Source: Pseudomonas koreensis | GTDB lineage: Bacteria; Pseudomonadota; Gammaproteobacteria; Pseudomonadales; Pseudomonadaceae | Reading direction: 5' to 3' | Assembly (NCBI RefSeq): GCF_025447595.1 | Contig: NZ_JAOEJU010000013.1 | Span: 62,001 to 126,000, forward strand | Length of the DNA: 64,000 bases | Shown here: positions 1 to 8,102 of the stretch, in pieces | Layout: each line of letters opens with the position of its first letter | Position numbering within the stretch: position 1 is the first letter of the stretch | The notes under the pieces: generated by a model | The model's input: the letters and a program-made list of their open reading frames with translations, nothing else | The model's database searches: none | Told to the model about the DNA's origin: nothing | Made by a program: the position numbers and the translations under genes

Positions 1-603
1 CTGCTGTTCTCCGGCAGCATCGATGCACTGAAGTCGGCGGTGGTGCTGACCTCGCTGCCGTTCTCGATGATTCTGCTGCTGATGATGTGGGGCCTGCACA
101 AGGCGTTCTATCTGGAGTCGCAGAAGCAGATCGCGCAACTGCATTCGCTGGCACCGGTGTCCGGTTCACGGCGTGGCAAGGGCGGCTGGCGCCAGCGTCT
201 GAGCCAGGCCGTGCACTTCCCGTCGCGCGACGAGGTGTACCGCTTTATGGACACCACGGTGAAACCGGCCATCGAAGAAGTAACGGCCGTATTCGCCGAG
301 AAAGGCCTGAACGTGATCACCCAACCGGATCCGGCGCACGACAGCGTCAGCCTGGAAATCGGTCACGGCGAGCAGCATCCGTTCATCTACCAGGTGCAGA
401 TGCGCGGCTACTTCACGCCGTCGTTTGCCCGTGGTGGCATGGGCTCCAAGCAGCTCAACAATCGCCGCTACTACCGCGCCGAAGTGCATCTGAGCGAGGG
501 CAGTCAGGACTACGATCTGGTCGGTTACACGAAAGAACAGATCATCAACGACATCCTCGACCAGTACGAACGGCACATGCAGTTCCTGCATCTGGTGCGT
601 TGA
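1..603 (+). CDS. betT: BetT choline transporter, C-terminal part (5' truncated by window edge)
   Basis: The frame is open from base 1 and ends in TGA at 601-603, giving the last 200 residues of the protein. It begins in the last membrane helices (a hydrophobic run rich in L and M around residues 17-32), followed by a roughly 150-residue soluble tail with charged stretches. This long cytoplasmic C-terminal extension is typical of the high-affinity, osmotically regulated BetT choline carriers of the BCCT family, where the tail senses osmotic stress. Family role: inner-membrane proton- or sodium-coupled choline uptake feeding glycine betaine synthesis. The start and most transmembrane segments lie outside the window, so the assignment rests on the tail and last helices only. 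Confidence 0.85.
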   Translation: MLFSGSIDALKSAVVLTSLPFSMILLLMMWGLHKAFYLESQKQIAQLHSLAPVSGSRRGKGGWRQRLSQAVHFPSRDEVYRFMDTTVKPAIEEVTAVFAEKGLNVITQPDPAHDSVSLEIGHGEQHPFIYQVQMRGYFTPSFARGGMGSKQLNNRRYYRAEVHLSEGSQDYDLVGYTKEQIINDILDQYERHMQFLHLVR

Positions 604-627
604 TCGGGGCAGGGCGTCGGGACGCTT

Positions 628-888
628 TCAGGTCTCGGCGCTCAGCACCATGAACAACACCATCGCCGCCAGCGGCACGCCATACACGGCGCTTCCAATT
701 GCAATCTCCGACCCCAACGGCTGCCCGGCATGCACCACGCCGACCGCACCATTGATGACCGTCAACGCCAGCCACAACGCTGCGAAACCATAGGCCAGCG
801 TCTGCCGACTGAAGCCGATGCGCTCGCCGATGTAGAACATCAGCGCCAGCAGGATCAGGCCGAAGAAGATGATGATTGCGGTGTGCAT
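628..888 (-). CDS. Small hydrophobic membrane protein, unknown function
   Basis: An 86-residue protein starting at ATG 886-888 (MHTAIIIFF). The frame stays open upstream to 1107, but that part would translate the REP repeat, so the internal ATG is preferred. Three hydrophobic segments are visible (about residues 3-19, 28-46 and 63-83), so it is a small integral membrane protein with no soluble domain. No clear Shine-Dalgarno sequence precedes the ATG. It ends 24 bases after betT on the opposite strand (convergent). I do not recognise a named family and assign no function. Confidence 0.6.
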   Translation of the reverse strand: MHTAIIIFFGLILLALMFYIGERIGFSRQTLAYGFAALWLALTVINGAVGVVHAGQPLGSEIAIGSAVYGVPLAAMVLFMVLSAET

Positions 889-922
889 GGGGAGGCCTGC
901 GGCATAGTCGGTGTTTGGTCGG

Positions 923-1040
923 GCGCCTTCGCGGGCAAGCCCGCTCCCACCGGGGTTCTCCGTCGTCCACAGATTTTGTACGCAACACAGAACCTGTGGG
1001 AGCGGCGGTGCGACGATTCGACTTGCCCGCGAAGGCGCCA
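923..1040. repeat. REP pair (inverted), GGGCAAGCCC type
   Basis: Two inverted copies of the Pseudomonas REP motif: GCGGGCAAGCCCGCTCCCAC at 931-950, and a degraded reverse copy (GTGGGAGCGG, interrupted, then TTGCCCGCGAAGGCGCC) at 996-1039. The pair lies between the small membrane gene and the LacI-type gene. The right-hand copy has lost the perfect core, so the pair is decayed. Confidence 0.8.
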
Positions 1041-1087
1041 CCTCGGTTTCATTTAGAGCATAGCCAAACCAGCCCACGCCATATTCG

Positions 1088-2125
1088 TCAGGTACTTTCC
1101 CGCTCAATAACCGTGCACTGCAGCAGATTCAACCGCTGCACCTCATCACTCGGCAACACGCCAAGGCTTTCCAGCACACGCGTTGCCGCCAGTACACCGA
1201 TCTCCAGCGCCGGCGGTTTGATGGTGCTCAGGCTCGGCAGCAGCATTTCGGCGAACGGGTAGTCGCCGAAGCCGAGGACGGCGCAGTCTTCAGGGATTTT
1301 TAGGCCGGCGCGTTGCCCGGCGAGCAGGCCGCCGGCGGCGAGGTTGTCGTTGGCGAAGATGATGGCGTCCGGGCGTGGGGAGGCGTTCATCAGCGCTTCC
1401 ATCGCTTGCTTGCCGGCCTCGAACGGGGCGCGATCGGCGTCCGGTGCGAATACCCACGGCTCAAGTCCTGACTCACGCACGGTCGCCGCATAACCGTCGC
1501 GGCGTTCCAGTGCGCTGAAGTCGCCGGGTGCGCTGTTCTGCACGAAGGCGATTCGCCGATAGCCCTTGCCGTGCAAATAACGAGCGGCGCTGACACCCAC
1601 CTCAAAGTGCGAAAAACCGATCTGCATCGGCTCTCGATCCGGCTGGTAATCCCAGGTTTCGATCACCGGGATATCCGCTTCGGCGAGCATCTTCTCCGTG
1701 CCCGCACTGTGGAAGTGACTGGTCACCACCAGCGCCGCCGGCGACCAGCCGAGGAACGCCCGTACCGCGCTTTCTTCCTGTTCAGTGCTGAAGTAACTCG
1801 ATGCCAGAAGAAGCTGATAACCGTGACGGCTGAGGGTGTCGCTGAAGCCCTGAATGGTGTTGGCGAAGATCGGCCCGGAGATGTTCGGGATCACCATGCC
1901 GACGATTTTCCCCCGCGCCGAGGCGAGCCCACCGGCCACCAGATTCGGCACGTAACCCAGTTCGGCGACCACTGCCGCGATCCGTTCGCGGCGTTCGGGT
2001 GAGACCTGTTCCGGCTGGTTGAAGTAGCGCGACACGGTGATCGCCGAAACGCCGGCCTGGCGCGCCACCGCATTGAGGGTCACGCGACCGGCGCCACGGC
2101 GTTTGCGGGGCTTTTCTTCGCTCAA
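1088..2125 (-). CDS. LacI/GntR-type transcriptional regulator
   Basis: A 345-residue LacI-family repressor. After a basic N-terminal tail, the helix-turn-helix and hinge helix occupy about residues 15-65 (RVTLNAVARQAG, then ITVSRYFN), followed by a periplasmic-binding-protein-like effector domain to the end. The chosen start is TTG at 2125, preceded at 7 nt by AAGAAGGA; an upstream TTG at 2149 has no ribosome-binding site. The sequence resembles GntR-type members of the family, whose ligands are sugar acids. It is divergent from the TonB receptor gene, and a perfect 14-bp palindrome at 2213-2226 in the shared promoter region fits its likely operator. The ligand is unknown; the neighbours suggest a sulfur or organic-ester inducer, which is inference. 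Confidence 0.85.
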   Translation of the reverse strand: MSEEKPRKRRGAGRVTLNAVARQAGVSAITVSRYFNQPEQVSPERRERIAAVVAELGYVPNLVAGGLASARGKIVGMVIPNISGPIFANTIQGFSDTLSRHGYQLLLASSYFSTEQEESAVRAFLGWSPAALVVTSHFHSAGTEKMLAEADIPVIETWDYQPDREPMQIGFSHFEVGVSAARYLHGKGYRRIAFVQNSAPGDFSALERRDGYAATVRESGLEPWVFAPDADRAPFEAGKQAMEALMNASPRPDAIIFANDNLAAGGLLAGQRAGLKIPEDCAVLGFGDYPFAEMLLPSLSTIKPPALEIGVLAATRVLESLGVLPSDEVQRLNLLQCTVIEREST

Positions 2126-2171
2126 GGCTCGATCCTTCTTAAAAACCAAAACGCATATAAAAGTAATTTTT

Positions 2172-2208
2172 CAGTATTGGACGGTCTATGTCCGGCTTGC
2201 CAATACTG
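2172..2208. other. 9-bp inverted repeat in the regulator/receptor promoter region
   Basis: CAGTATTGG at 2172-2180 and CCAATACTG at 2200-2208 are perfect inverted arms 19 nt apart. They sit between the LacI-type gene and the receptor gene, next to the 14-bp palindrome. This could be a second protein-binding site or a stem-loop in the receptor leader. Confidence 0.5.
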
Positions 2209-2212
2209 GCGA

Positions 2213-2226
2213 TGTTAGCGCTAACA
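2213..2226. promoter_or_regulatory. LacI/GntR-type operator palindrome
   Basis: TGTTAGCGCTAACA is a perfect 14-bp palindrome with a central CG step, the form bound by LacI-family proteins (compare the TGTTA-CG-TAACA pattern known for E. coli GntR). It lies between the divergent regulator gene (starts 2125) and the TonB receptor gene (starts 2332), so one site could control both. Confidence 0.75.
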
Positions 2227-2331
2227 AAGCGTGTTGTCTGCTACTCGCTCGAGCGAATGCCCAAGACACCGAGACAGGCGCTGTCGTCGCAGAACGGCAG
2301 CGGTTCAGGGCAACTTTTCGAGCGGGCAAAC

Positions 2332-4557
2332 ATGCACAACATTCCTGGGGCGACACACAAACTGGCGCAATCGATCCGCGCTGCGGGCTGGCTACTCACC
2401 GGGCTGGCCGCGCTGCCGCTGCCTGCCGCGTTCGCCGCCGACAGCACCGATCAGGAGCCGACACTCAAGTCCGTCACGGTCACCGCCACCCGCCGCGAAG
2501 AGTCGCTGCAAAAGGTCCCGGTGGCGGTGTCGGTGATCGACGGCGAGCAACTGGAGCGCGATAACCGCAACAGCGTGGCGAGCATCGTCCAGCAAGTGCC
2601 GTCGCTGAATTTCCGCACTGGCGCATCGAACAAGGACACCTCGTTGTTCGTGCGTGGTGTGGGGACCATTTCCACCTCGCCGGGCGTCGAGCCGACCGTG
2701 GCCACGGTGATTGATGGCGTGGTTTATGCGCGCCCCGGCCAATCCACTCTGGATCTGCTGGACCTGGAACGCGTCGAAGTCTTGCGCGGCCCGCAAGGCA
2801 CGCTTTTCGGCAAGAACGCCTCGGCCGGCGTGTTGAACATCACCAGCAAGGCGCCGACCGCCGAGACCCACGGCTACATCGATCAGTCGTACTACAGCGG
2901 CAACGAAAGCCGCACCCGTTTCGGCATCGGCGGCAGCCTGATTCCGGACACACTCAAGGGTTCGATCAGCACCCTTTTCGGCAGGTACGACGGCAACGTC
3001 GACAACAAGCACAACGGTCAGGAGGTCAACGGTTACAACCATCGCGGCGTGCGCGGCAAACTGGAATTCACCCCGAACGACGACGTCACCTTCACCCTGA
3101 TCGCCGACTACATGCAGTCCCACGATGACGGCCCGAACGGCGTCGTGACCAAGTCGTTGACCCCGGCCTTCGCCAATGCGCTGAGTCCGGTCAGCGCCAC
3201 CAGCCACAACCGCGACATCAACACCGACACCCGCACCCACGTCGAGGACACCAACAAGGGCCTGTCCGGCCAACTCGACTGGCAACTCGGCGATTACACC
3301 CTGACCTCAATCACCGCGTGGCGCGGCTGGGACAACACCCAGTATCAGGACGGCGATCGCCTCGGCACGGTGACGGCGGCGTTCCCCGGCACGGCGGACA
3401 AGGGCGATCTGGCCTTCGACCAGTACTCGCAGGAACTGCGACTGGCCTCGCCGAAAGGCGATTTCCTCGAATACGTCGGCGGCTTGTTCTACATGCACGG
3501 CAAGGATGATGAAACCTATCAGCGCACGCTGACCACCACCACGCGGACTGATCGCGGCGTCGCCGATTACAGCACCACCAGCGACAGCTACGCGGTGTTC
3601 GGCGAGAGCACGCTGAATTTCACTTCGGACTTGCGTGGTATCGCCGGCCTGCGCTACACCCACGACGATCTTGAATACGATCACCGTCGCGTCTCCACTT
3701 CCGCCACAACTGTCAGCGGCATTCAACCGGCGACCAGCAGTTCCGGCTCGGTGGACGAGGACGGCTGGTCCGGGCGGCTCGGTTTGCAGTACGACCTGAG
3801 CGATACCGTCACCACTTATCTGACCTACTCGCGCGGCTACAAAGGCCCGGCCTACAACGTGTTCTTCAACATGCAACCGCGCGACACCGAAGCGCTGAAA
3901 CCGGAAACCTCCAACACCTGGGAGGCGGGGATCAAAGCGTCAAGCTGGAACAATCGCCTGACCACCAACCTCGCGGTTTTCCACAGCGACTACGACAACT
4001 ATCAGGCGAACTTTTTTGACACCGTCGCCGGGCAAGTCGTAACTCGGCTGATCAACGCCGGCAGCGTCAGCACCGAGGGCGTGGAACTTGATTTCGCCCT
4101 GCAGGCGACCCAGCAACTAAAGTTCTCCGGTGCGCTGGCCTACACCCGCGCCCGCATCGACGAGTTCGCTTGCCCGGCGGGCGCGGCGGCGTCGTGCAAC
4201 GTCAATGGCAAGCCGCTGCCGTTCAGCCCGGACTGGAAAAGCTACGTGCGGGCCGACTACACCATCCCGCTGGATAACGGCCTGGATATCGAGCTCGGCA
4301 CCGACTACAGCTGGCAGAGCGAAGTGCAGTACGACATCAGCCAGAACGCCGACACCAAACAGGGCGCCTACGGCCTCTGGAACGCCAGCGTGGCCCTGGC
4401 CGATTACACCAATGGCTGGCGCGTGGCGTTTCTAGGCAAGAACCTCACCGACAAGTCGTATTCGCCATTGCTCGCCAGCGGTGGCAACTACATCTACCGC
4501 GCTGTGCCTCGCGACGACGAGCGCTACTTCGGCGTGCAACTGCGCAAGGACTTCTGA
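2332..4557 (+). CDS. TonB-dependent outer-membrane receptor, probably for a sulfur compound
   Basis: A 741-residue precursor. The chosen start (ATG 2332, MHNIPGATHK) gives a signal peptide with a hydrophobic core near residues 20-35 and likely cleavage after AFA. A TonB-box-like stretch (KSVTVTATRREE) is followed by the plug domain (VEVLRGPQGTLFGKNASAG, about residues 130-150) and a beta-barrel ending in the terminal F (QLRKDF). Upstream in-frame starts would put non-signal sequence in front. The stop is one base before the flavin monooxygenase ATG, so the two are co-transcribed and probably coupled. The substrate is not evident; the sulfonate/sulfur neighbours suggest an organosulfur compound. 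It lacks the usual marks of a siderophore receptor and is probably controlled by the adjacent LacI-type protein. Confidence 0.85.
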   Translation: MHNIPGATHKLAQSIRAAGWLLTGLAALPLPAAFAADSTDQEPTLKSVTVTATRREESLQKVPVAVSVIDGEQLERDNRNSVASIVQQVPSLNFRTGASNKDTSLFVRGVGTISTSPGVEPTVATVIDGVVYARPGQSTLDLLDLERVEVLRGPQGTLFGKNASAGVLNITSKAPTAETHGYIDQSYYSGNESRTRFGIGGSLIPDTLKGSISTLFGRYDGNVDNKHNGQEVNGYNHRGVRGKLEFTPNDDVTFTLIADYMQSHDDGPNGVVTKSLTPAFANALSPVSATSHNRDINTDTRTHVEDTNKGLSGQLDWQLGDYTLTSITAWRGWDNTQYQDGDRLGTVTAAFPGTADKGDLAFDQYSQELRLASPKGDFLEYVGGLFYMHGKDDETYQRTLTTTTRTDRGVADYSTTSDSYAVFGESTLNFTSDLRGIAGLRYTHDDLEYDHRRVSTSATTVSGIQPATSSSGSVDEDGWSGRLGLQYDLSDTVTTYLTYSRGYKGPAYNVFFNMQPRDTEALKPETSNTWEAGIKASSWNNRLTTNLAVFHSDYDNYQANFFDTVAGQVVTRLINAGSVSTEGVELDFALQATQQLKFSGALAYTRARIDEFACPAGAAASCNVNGKPLPFSPDWKSYVRADYTIPLDNGLDIELGTDYSWQSEVQYDISQNADTKQGAYGLWNASVALADYTNGWRVAFLGKNLTDKSYSPLLASGGNYIYRAVPRDDERYFGVQLRKDF

Positions 4558-4558
4558 G

Positions 4559-5878
4559 ATGAGCAGACAACTGAAACTTGGCGCGTTCCTCATGGCTACC
4601 GGGCACCACGTTGCTGCATGGCGTCACCCGGACGTACCCGCCAACGCCGGGCTGGATTTCGCCCATTACAAACGCCTGGCGCAGATCGCCGAGGCGGCGA
4701 AGTTCGACACGTTATTCGTCGCCGACAGCGTCGCCGCGCCGACCCAGGACATCGCCAGCCGCATGGCCCGATCGGATCACTTCGAACCGCTGACCTTGCT
4801 CTCGGCCTTGAGCGCGGTGACCGAGCACATCGGCCTGATCGCCACCGCCACCACCAGCTACAACGAGCCGTACCACGTGGCGCGTAAATTCGCGTCCCTC
4901 GATCACCTGTCCGGCGGGCGAGCGGGATGGAATCTGGTGACCTCGGACAACGCCGCCGAAGCGCAGAATTTCGGCCGCGACGAACACATCGGCCATGCCG
5001 AACGCTACAGCCGCGCCCGGGAATTTCATCAGGTGGTCACCGGGCTCTGGGACAGTTGGCAGGACGATGCCTTCATTCGCGACAAGGCCAGCGGCGCCTA
5101 TTACGACCCGGAAAAACTGCATGTGCTGGATCACGTTGGCGAGCACTTCCGGGTCAAAGGCCCGCTGAATGTCGCGCGTTCACCACAGGGTCAGCCGGTG
5201 ATCGTGCAGGCCGGGTCGTCGGAAACAGGGCGTGAACTGGCGGCGCAGACGGCCGAAGTGGTGTTCACTGCGCAGACTTCACTGGCCAGCGCCCAGGCGT
5301 TTTACGCCGACCTCAAGGGGCGCTTGCCGAAGTACGGACGCAGTGCCGATTCGCTGAAAATCATGCCCGGCGTGTTCGTCGTGGTCGGGCAGACGGAAGC
5401 CGAAGCGCAGGAAAAATGTGAAACGTTTCAGCAATTGGTCGAACCCGAGGTTGGCGTCGCCCTGCTTGGGCGTATGCTGGGCAACTTCGATCTGTCGAAG
5501 TACCCGCTGGACGGTTCGCTGCCGGAGTTGCCGCTGACTGACAGCGGTCAGCAGAGCCGACAGAAACTGCTGACCGAACTGGCCGGCCGGGAGCATCTGA
5601 CCCTGGCCGAACTGGGCCGCAGAATCGCCGGCGGTCGCGGGCATTACAGCGTCGTCGGCACCCCGGCGCAGATTGCCGACCGTTTGCAGGAATGGTTCGA
5701 GCAGGGCGCGGCGGACGGCTTCAACGTGCTGGTGCCGCACCTGCCCGGCGGGCTCGAAGACTTCGCCAATGGCGTGGTCCCGGAACTGCAACGGCGCGGA
5801 CTGTTCAGAACCGAGTACGAGGGCCGGACCTTGCGCCAGAACCTTGGCCTCGACCGGCCCGGCAATAGATTTGCGTAG
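4559..5878 (+). CDS. FMNH2-dependent LLM-class monooxygenase (NtaA/SnaA/DszA type)
   Basis: A 439-residue bacterial-luciferase-like monooxygenase of the NtaA/SnaA/DszA subgroup. It opens with KLGAFLMATGHHVAAWRHP, typical of that subgroup, and has RAGWNLVTSDN near residue 120 and a C-terminal GTPAQIADRLQEWFEQGAADGFNV substrate/flavin region. Such enzymes use reduced FMN and O2, supplied by a separate reductase, to cleave C-S or C-N bonds, often for sulfur scavenging. The start is ATG 4559 with AAGGA 8 nt upstream, one base after the receptor stop. No flavin reductase gene is nearby. The substrate is unknown, though an imported organosulfur compound fits the context. Confidence 0.85.
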   Translation: MSRQLKLGAFLMATGHHVAAWRHPDVPANAGLDFAHYKRLAQIAEAAKFDTLFVADSVAAPTQDIASRMARSDHFEPLTLLSALSAVTEHIGLIATATTSYNEPYHVARKFASLDHLSGGRAGWNLVTSDNAAEAQNFGRDEHIGHAERYSRAREFHQVVTGLWDSWQDDAFIRDKASGAYYDPEKLHVLDHVGEHFRVKGPLNVARSPQGQPVIVQAGSSETGRELAAQTAEVVFTAQTSLASAQAFYADLKGRLPKYGRSADSLKIMPGVFVVVGQTEAEAQEKCETFQQLVEPEVGVALLGRMLGNFDLSKYPLDGSLPELPLTDSGQQSRQKLLTELAGREHLTLAELGRRIAGGRGHYSVVGTPAQIADRLQEWFEQGAADGFNVLVPHLPGGLEDFANGVVPELQRRGLFRTEYEGRTLRQNLGLDRPGNRFA

Positions 5879-5917
5879 CAATCGACACCCGATTCAAGAC
5901 CGACAAGAGAGGATTCG

Positions 5918-6955
5918 ATGACTTACACCGCTGCCAAGAATCGCTACAACTCCATCCCTTACCGCCGCGTCGGACGCAGCGGTCTGGTGCTGCCGGCACT
6001 GTCCCTGGGCCTGTGGCACAACTTCGGCGACAGCACACCGATCGACACCCAGCGCTCGTTGCTGCGCACGGCGTTCGATCTGGGGATCAACCACTTCGAC
6101 CTGGCCAACAACTACGGCCCGCCCTACGGCAGCGCCGAGACCAATTTCGGCCGTCTGCTGCGCGAAGACTTCAAGCAGTATCGCGACGAACTGATCATCT
6201 CCAGCAAGGCCGGTTGGGACATGTGGCCCGGCCCTTATGGCCAGGGCGGCGGCTCGCGCAAATACGTGCTGGCCAGCCTCGACCAGAGCCTGCAACGCCT
6301 CGGTCTCGACTATGTGGATATCTTCTATTCGCACCGCTTCGACCCGGACACCCCGCTGGAAGAAACTGCCAGCGCCCTCGCCACGGCGGTGCAGCAGGGC
6401 AAGGCGTTGTACATCGGTATCTCGTCATACTCCGGAGTAAAAACCCGTGAGATCGCCGCGCTGCTCAAAGAGTGGAAAGTCCCGCTGCTGATTCACCAAC
6501 CGGCTTACAACCTGCTCAACCGCTGGGTGGAAAAGGACCTGCTCGACACCACCGACGAACTCGGCACCGGTGTGATTGCATTCACCCCGCTGGCGCAAGG
6601 ATTGCTGACTGACAAATACCTCAACGGCGTACCGGCGGATGCGCGGGTCAATCGTCCGGGCGGTGGTTCGCTGCTGTCTTCGCACTTGTCCGAGGCGAAT
6701 ATTGCTCACGTGCGGGCGTTGAATGAAATCGCCAAACGTCGTGGGCAGAGCCTGGCGCAATTGGCGTTGGCGTGGACGCTGCGGGATCCGCGAGTGACTT
6801 CGGCGCTGATCGGCGCCAGCCGGCCGGAGCAGATTATCGAGAACGTCGGGGCTTTGAAGAATTTGAGTTTTAGTGCTGAGGAACTGGCGGAGATTGACCG
6901 GTTTGCCCAGGAGGGCGGGATCAATCTTTGGGAGAAGCCTTCGACGGCTGAATAA
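5918..6955 (+). CDS. Aldo/keto reductase, YghZ/Gpr type
   Basis: A 345-residue NADPH-dependent aldo/keto reductase. Visible landmarks are DLANNYGPPYGSAET (catalytic Tyr and Asp region, about residues 61-75), ISSKAGWDMWPGPYG (catalytic Lys) and YIGISSYSGVKT, with a C-terminal coenzyme-binding segment (ALIGASRPEQI). The WPGPYG insertion is typical of the YghZ (L-glyceraldehyde-3-phosphate reductase) branch. The ribosome-binding site GAGAGGA lies 7 nt before ATG 5918, and the gene is 39 bp after the monooxygenase, so it is the third gene of the receptor operon. It may reduce the aldehyde released by the monooxygenase, which is inference. Confidence 0.85.
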   Translation: MTYTAAKNRYNSIPYRRVGRSGLVLPALSLGLWHNFGDSTPIDTQRSLLRTAFDLGINHFDLANNYGPPYGSAETNFGRLLREDFKQYRDELIISSKAGWDMWPGPYGQGGGSRKYVLASLDQSLQRLGLDYVDIFYSHRFDPDTPLEETASALATAVQQGKALYIGISSYSGVKTREIAALLKEWKVPLLIHQPAYNLLNRWVEKDLLDTTDELGTGVIAFTPLAQGLLTDKYLNGVPADARVNRPGGGSLLSSHLSEANIAHVRALNEIAKRRGQSLAQLALAWTLRDPRVTSALIGASRPEQIIENVGALKNLSFSAEELAEIDRFAQEGGINLWEKPSTAE

Positions 6956-6961
6956 CTGACT

Positions 6962-6982
6962 GGCGCCGAGTTATTCGGCGCC
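6962..6982 (+). terminator. Stem-loop after the aldo/keto reductase gene
   Basis: GGCGCCGA at 6962-6969 pairs with TCGGCGCC at 6975-6982 around a 5-nt loop, 7 bases after the stop codon. No T-run follows, so this is a possible weak terminator or a 3'-end stabilising hairpin. Confidence 0.45.
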
Positions 6983-6992
6983 TGTTCTGACG

Positions 6993-7088
6993 CTTTCGCG
7001 GGCAAGCCCGCTCCCACAGGGGCCGAGTCGTACACAAAATCTGCGAACACAGCTGTATTTGTGGGAGCGGGCTTGCCCGCGAAGAGGC
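6993..7088. repeat. REP pair (inverted), GGGCAAGCCC type
   Basis: The forward copy TTTCGCGGGCAAGCCCGC runs into TCCCACAGG by 7020. The reverse copy GTGGGAGCGGGCTTGCCCGC is at 7061-7080. Both cores are intact. The pair separates the 3' ends of the convergent monooxygenase and tau operons. Confidence 0.9.
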
Positions 7089-7115
7089 CGGCTCAAGCAT
7101 CAGGGAAATCGGGGC

Positions 7116-7958
7116 CTATTTAAAAAACGGCACATCCCCCAACACCGTCGCCCGCTGCATCACCCGCCGCGCCGGCCGGTAGTCGTCCACCGCGTAATGC
7201 TGGGTCACGCGGTTATCCCAGAACGCAATATCATCCTTCTGCCAGCGCCAGCGAATGGTGAATTCCGGCCGCGTTGCATGGGCAAACAAGAATTTCAACA
7301 CCGCTTCGCTCTCGGTTTCCGACAGCTCATTGATCTTCGACGTGAACCCTTCACTGACGAACAAGGAACGGCGTCCGCTCACCGGATGTGTGCGAATCAC
7401 CGGGTGCGACAGCGGTGGATTCTTGCGTCGTGCCGCTTCCCACTGCGCCAGTGCCTCCGGCGTGTTGCCGTAGCGCTCCAGCGGAAACGAGCGGGTGAAG
7501 TCGTGAGTCGCAGTCAGCCCTTCAAGCATTGCTTTCATCGGCGCCGACAGCGCCTCATACGCAGCTATCCCGCTGGCCCACAACGTATCGCCACCAAACT
7601 CCGGCAGCAGCTTGGCGCTGAGCACCGCGCCCATGGCCGGGGTCGGCAGGAAGGTCACGTCGGTGTGCCAGATCGCGTTGTCGCGCACGTCGGTAACGGC
7701 GGTGTCGAGGATCAGCACTTCCGGTTGCTCAGGCACATTCGGGTAGATCGGATGAATATGCAGGTCGCCGAAGTAGGCGGCGAAACGCGCCTGCTGCGAC
7801 GGCTCGATCGGTTGACTGCGGAAGAACAGCACCTGGTATTTGAGCAGTGCCTGCTCGATGGCGTCGCGCTGTTCCAGGTTCAGCGGCTGGCTGATGTCGA
7901 CGCCGCTGATCTGTGCGCCGAGGGCCGAGCTTAACGGGGTGATGTTCAGGCTGCTCAT
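7116..7958 (-). CDS. tauD: Taurine dioxygenase TauD
   Basis: A 280-residue Fe(II)/2-oxoglutarate dioxygenase that hydroxylates taurine next to the sulfonate, so that it falls apart to sulfite and aminoacetaldehyde. The metal ligands are visible as WHTDVTF (H and D, near residue 100) and the distal H in TQHYAVDDY; the 2-oxoglutarate-binding Arg is in YRPARRVMQR. The start is ATG 7956-7958 (MSSLNITPLSS); upstream codons would read through the REP repeat. It is the last gene of tauABCD but is separated from tauC by a REP pair, which may lower or uncouple its expression. Known members are induced in sulfur starvation through CysB-type control. Confidence 0.92.
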   Translation of the reverse strand: MSSLNITPLSSALGAQISGVDISQPLNLEQRDAIEQALLKYQVLFFRSQPIEPSQQARFAAYFGDLHIHPIYPNVPEQPEVLILDTAVTDVRDNAIWHTDVTFLPTPAMGAVLSAKLLPEFGGDTLWASGIAAYEALSAPMKAMLEGLTATHDFTRSFPLERYGNTPEALAQWEAARRKNPPLSHPVIRTHPVSGRRSLFVSEGFTSKINELSETESEAVLKFLFAHATRPEFTIRWRWQKDDIAFWDNRVTQHYAVDDYRPARRVMQRATVLGDVPFFK

Positions 7959-7994
7959 GGTGGTTCTCTTCAAATTCTTGGGGGCATGCTTTTG

Positions 7995-8083
7995 GTGGGA
8001 GCGAGCCTGCTCGCGAATGCTGAGTGTCAGGCGACAGTGCAGTGACTGATCCGACGCTTTCGCGAGCAGGCTCGCTCCCACAG
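7995..8083. repeat. REP pair (inverted) inside the tau operon, GAGCAGGCTC type
   Basis: GTGGGAGCGAGCCTGCTCGC at 7995-8014 and its inverted copy ending at 8083 lie between tauC and tauD. A REP hairpin inside an operon can give differential mRNA stability, here favouring tauABC over tauD. Confidence 0.9.
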
Positions 8084-8102
8084 GTTTTTCACCTGAAGTT
8101 TT

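Noticed and set aside
2188..2331. N-terminal extension of the TonB receptor to ATG 2188
   Set aside because: It would place the operator palindrome inside the coding region and put about 48 non-signal residues before an obvious signal peptide.
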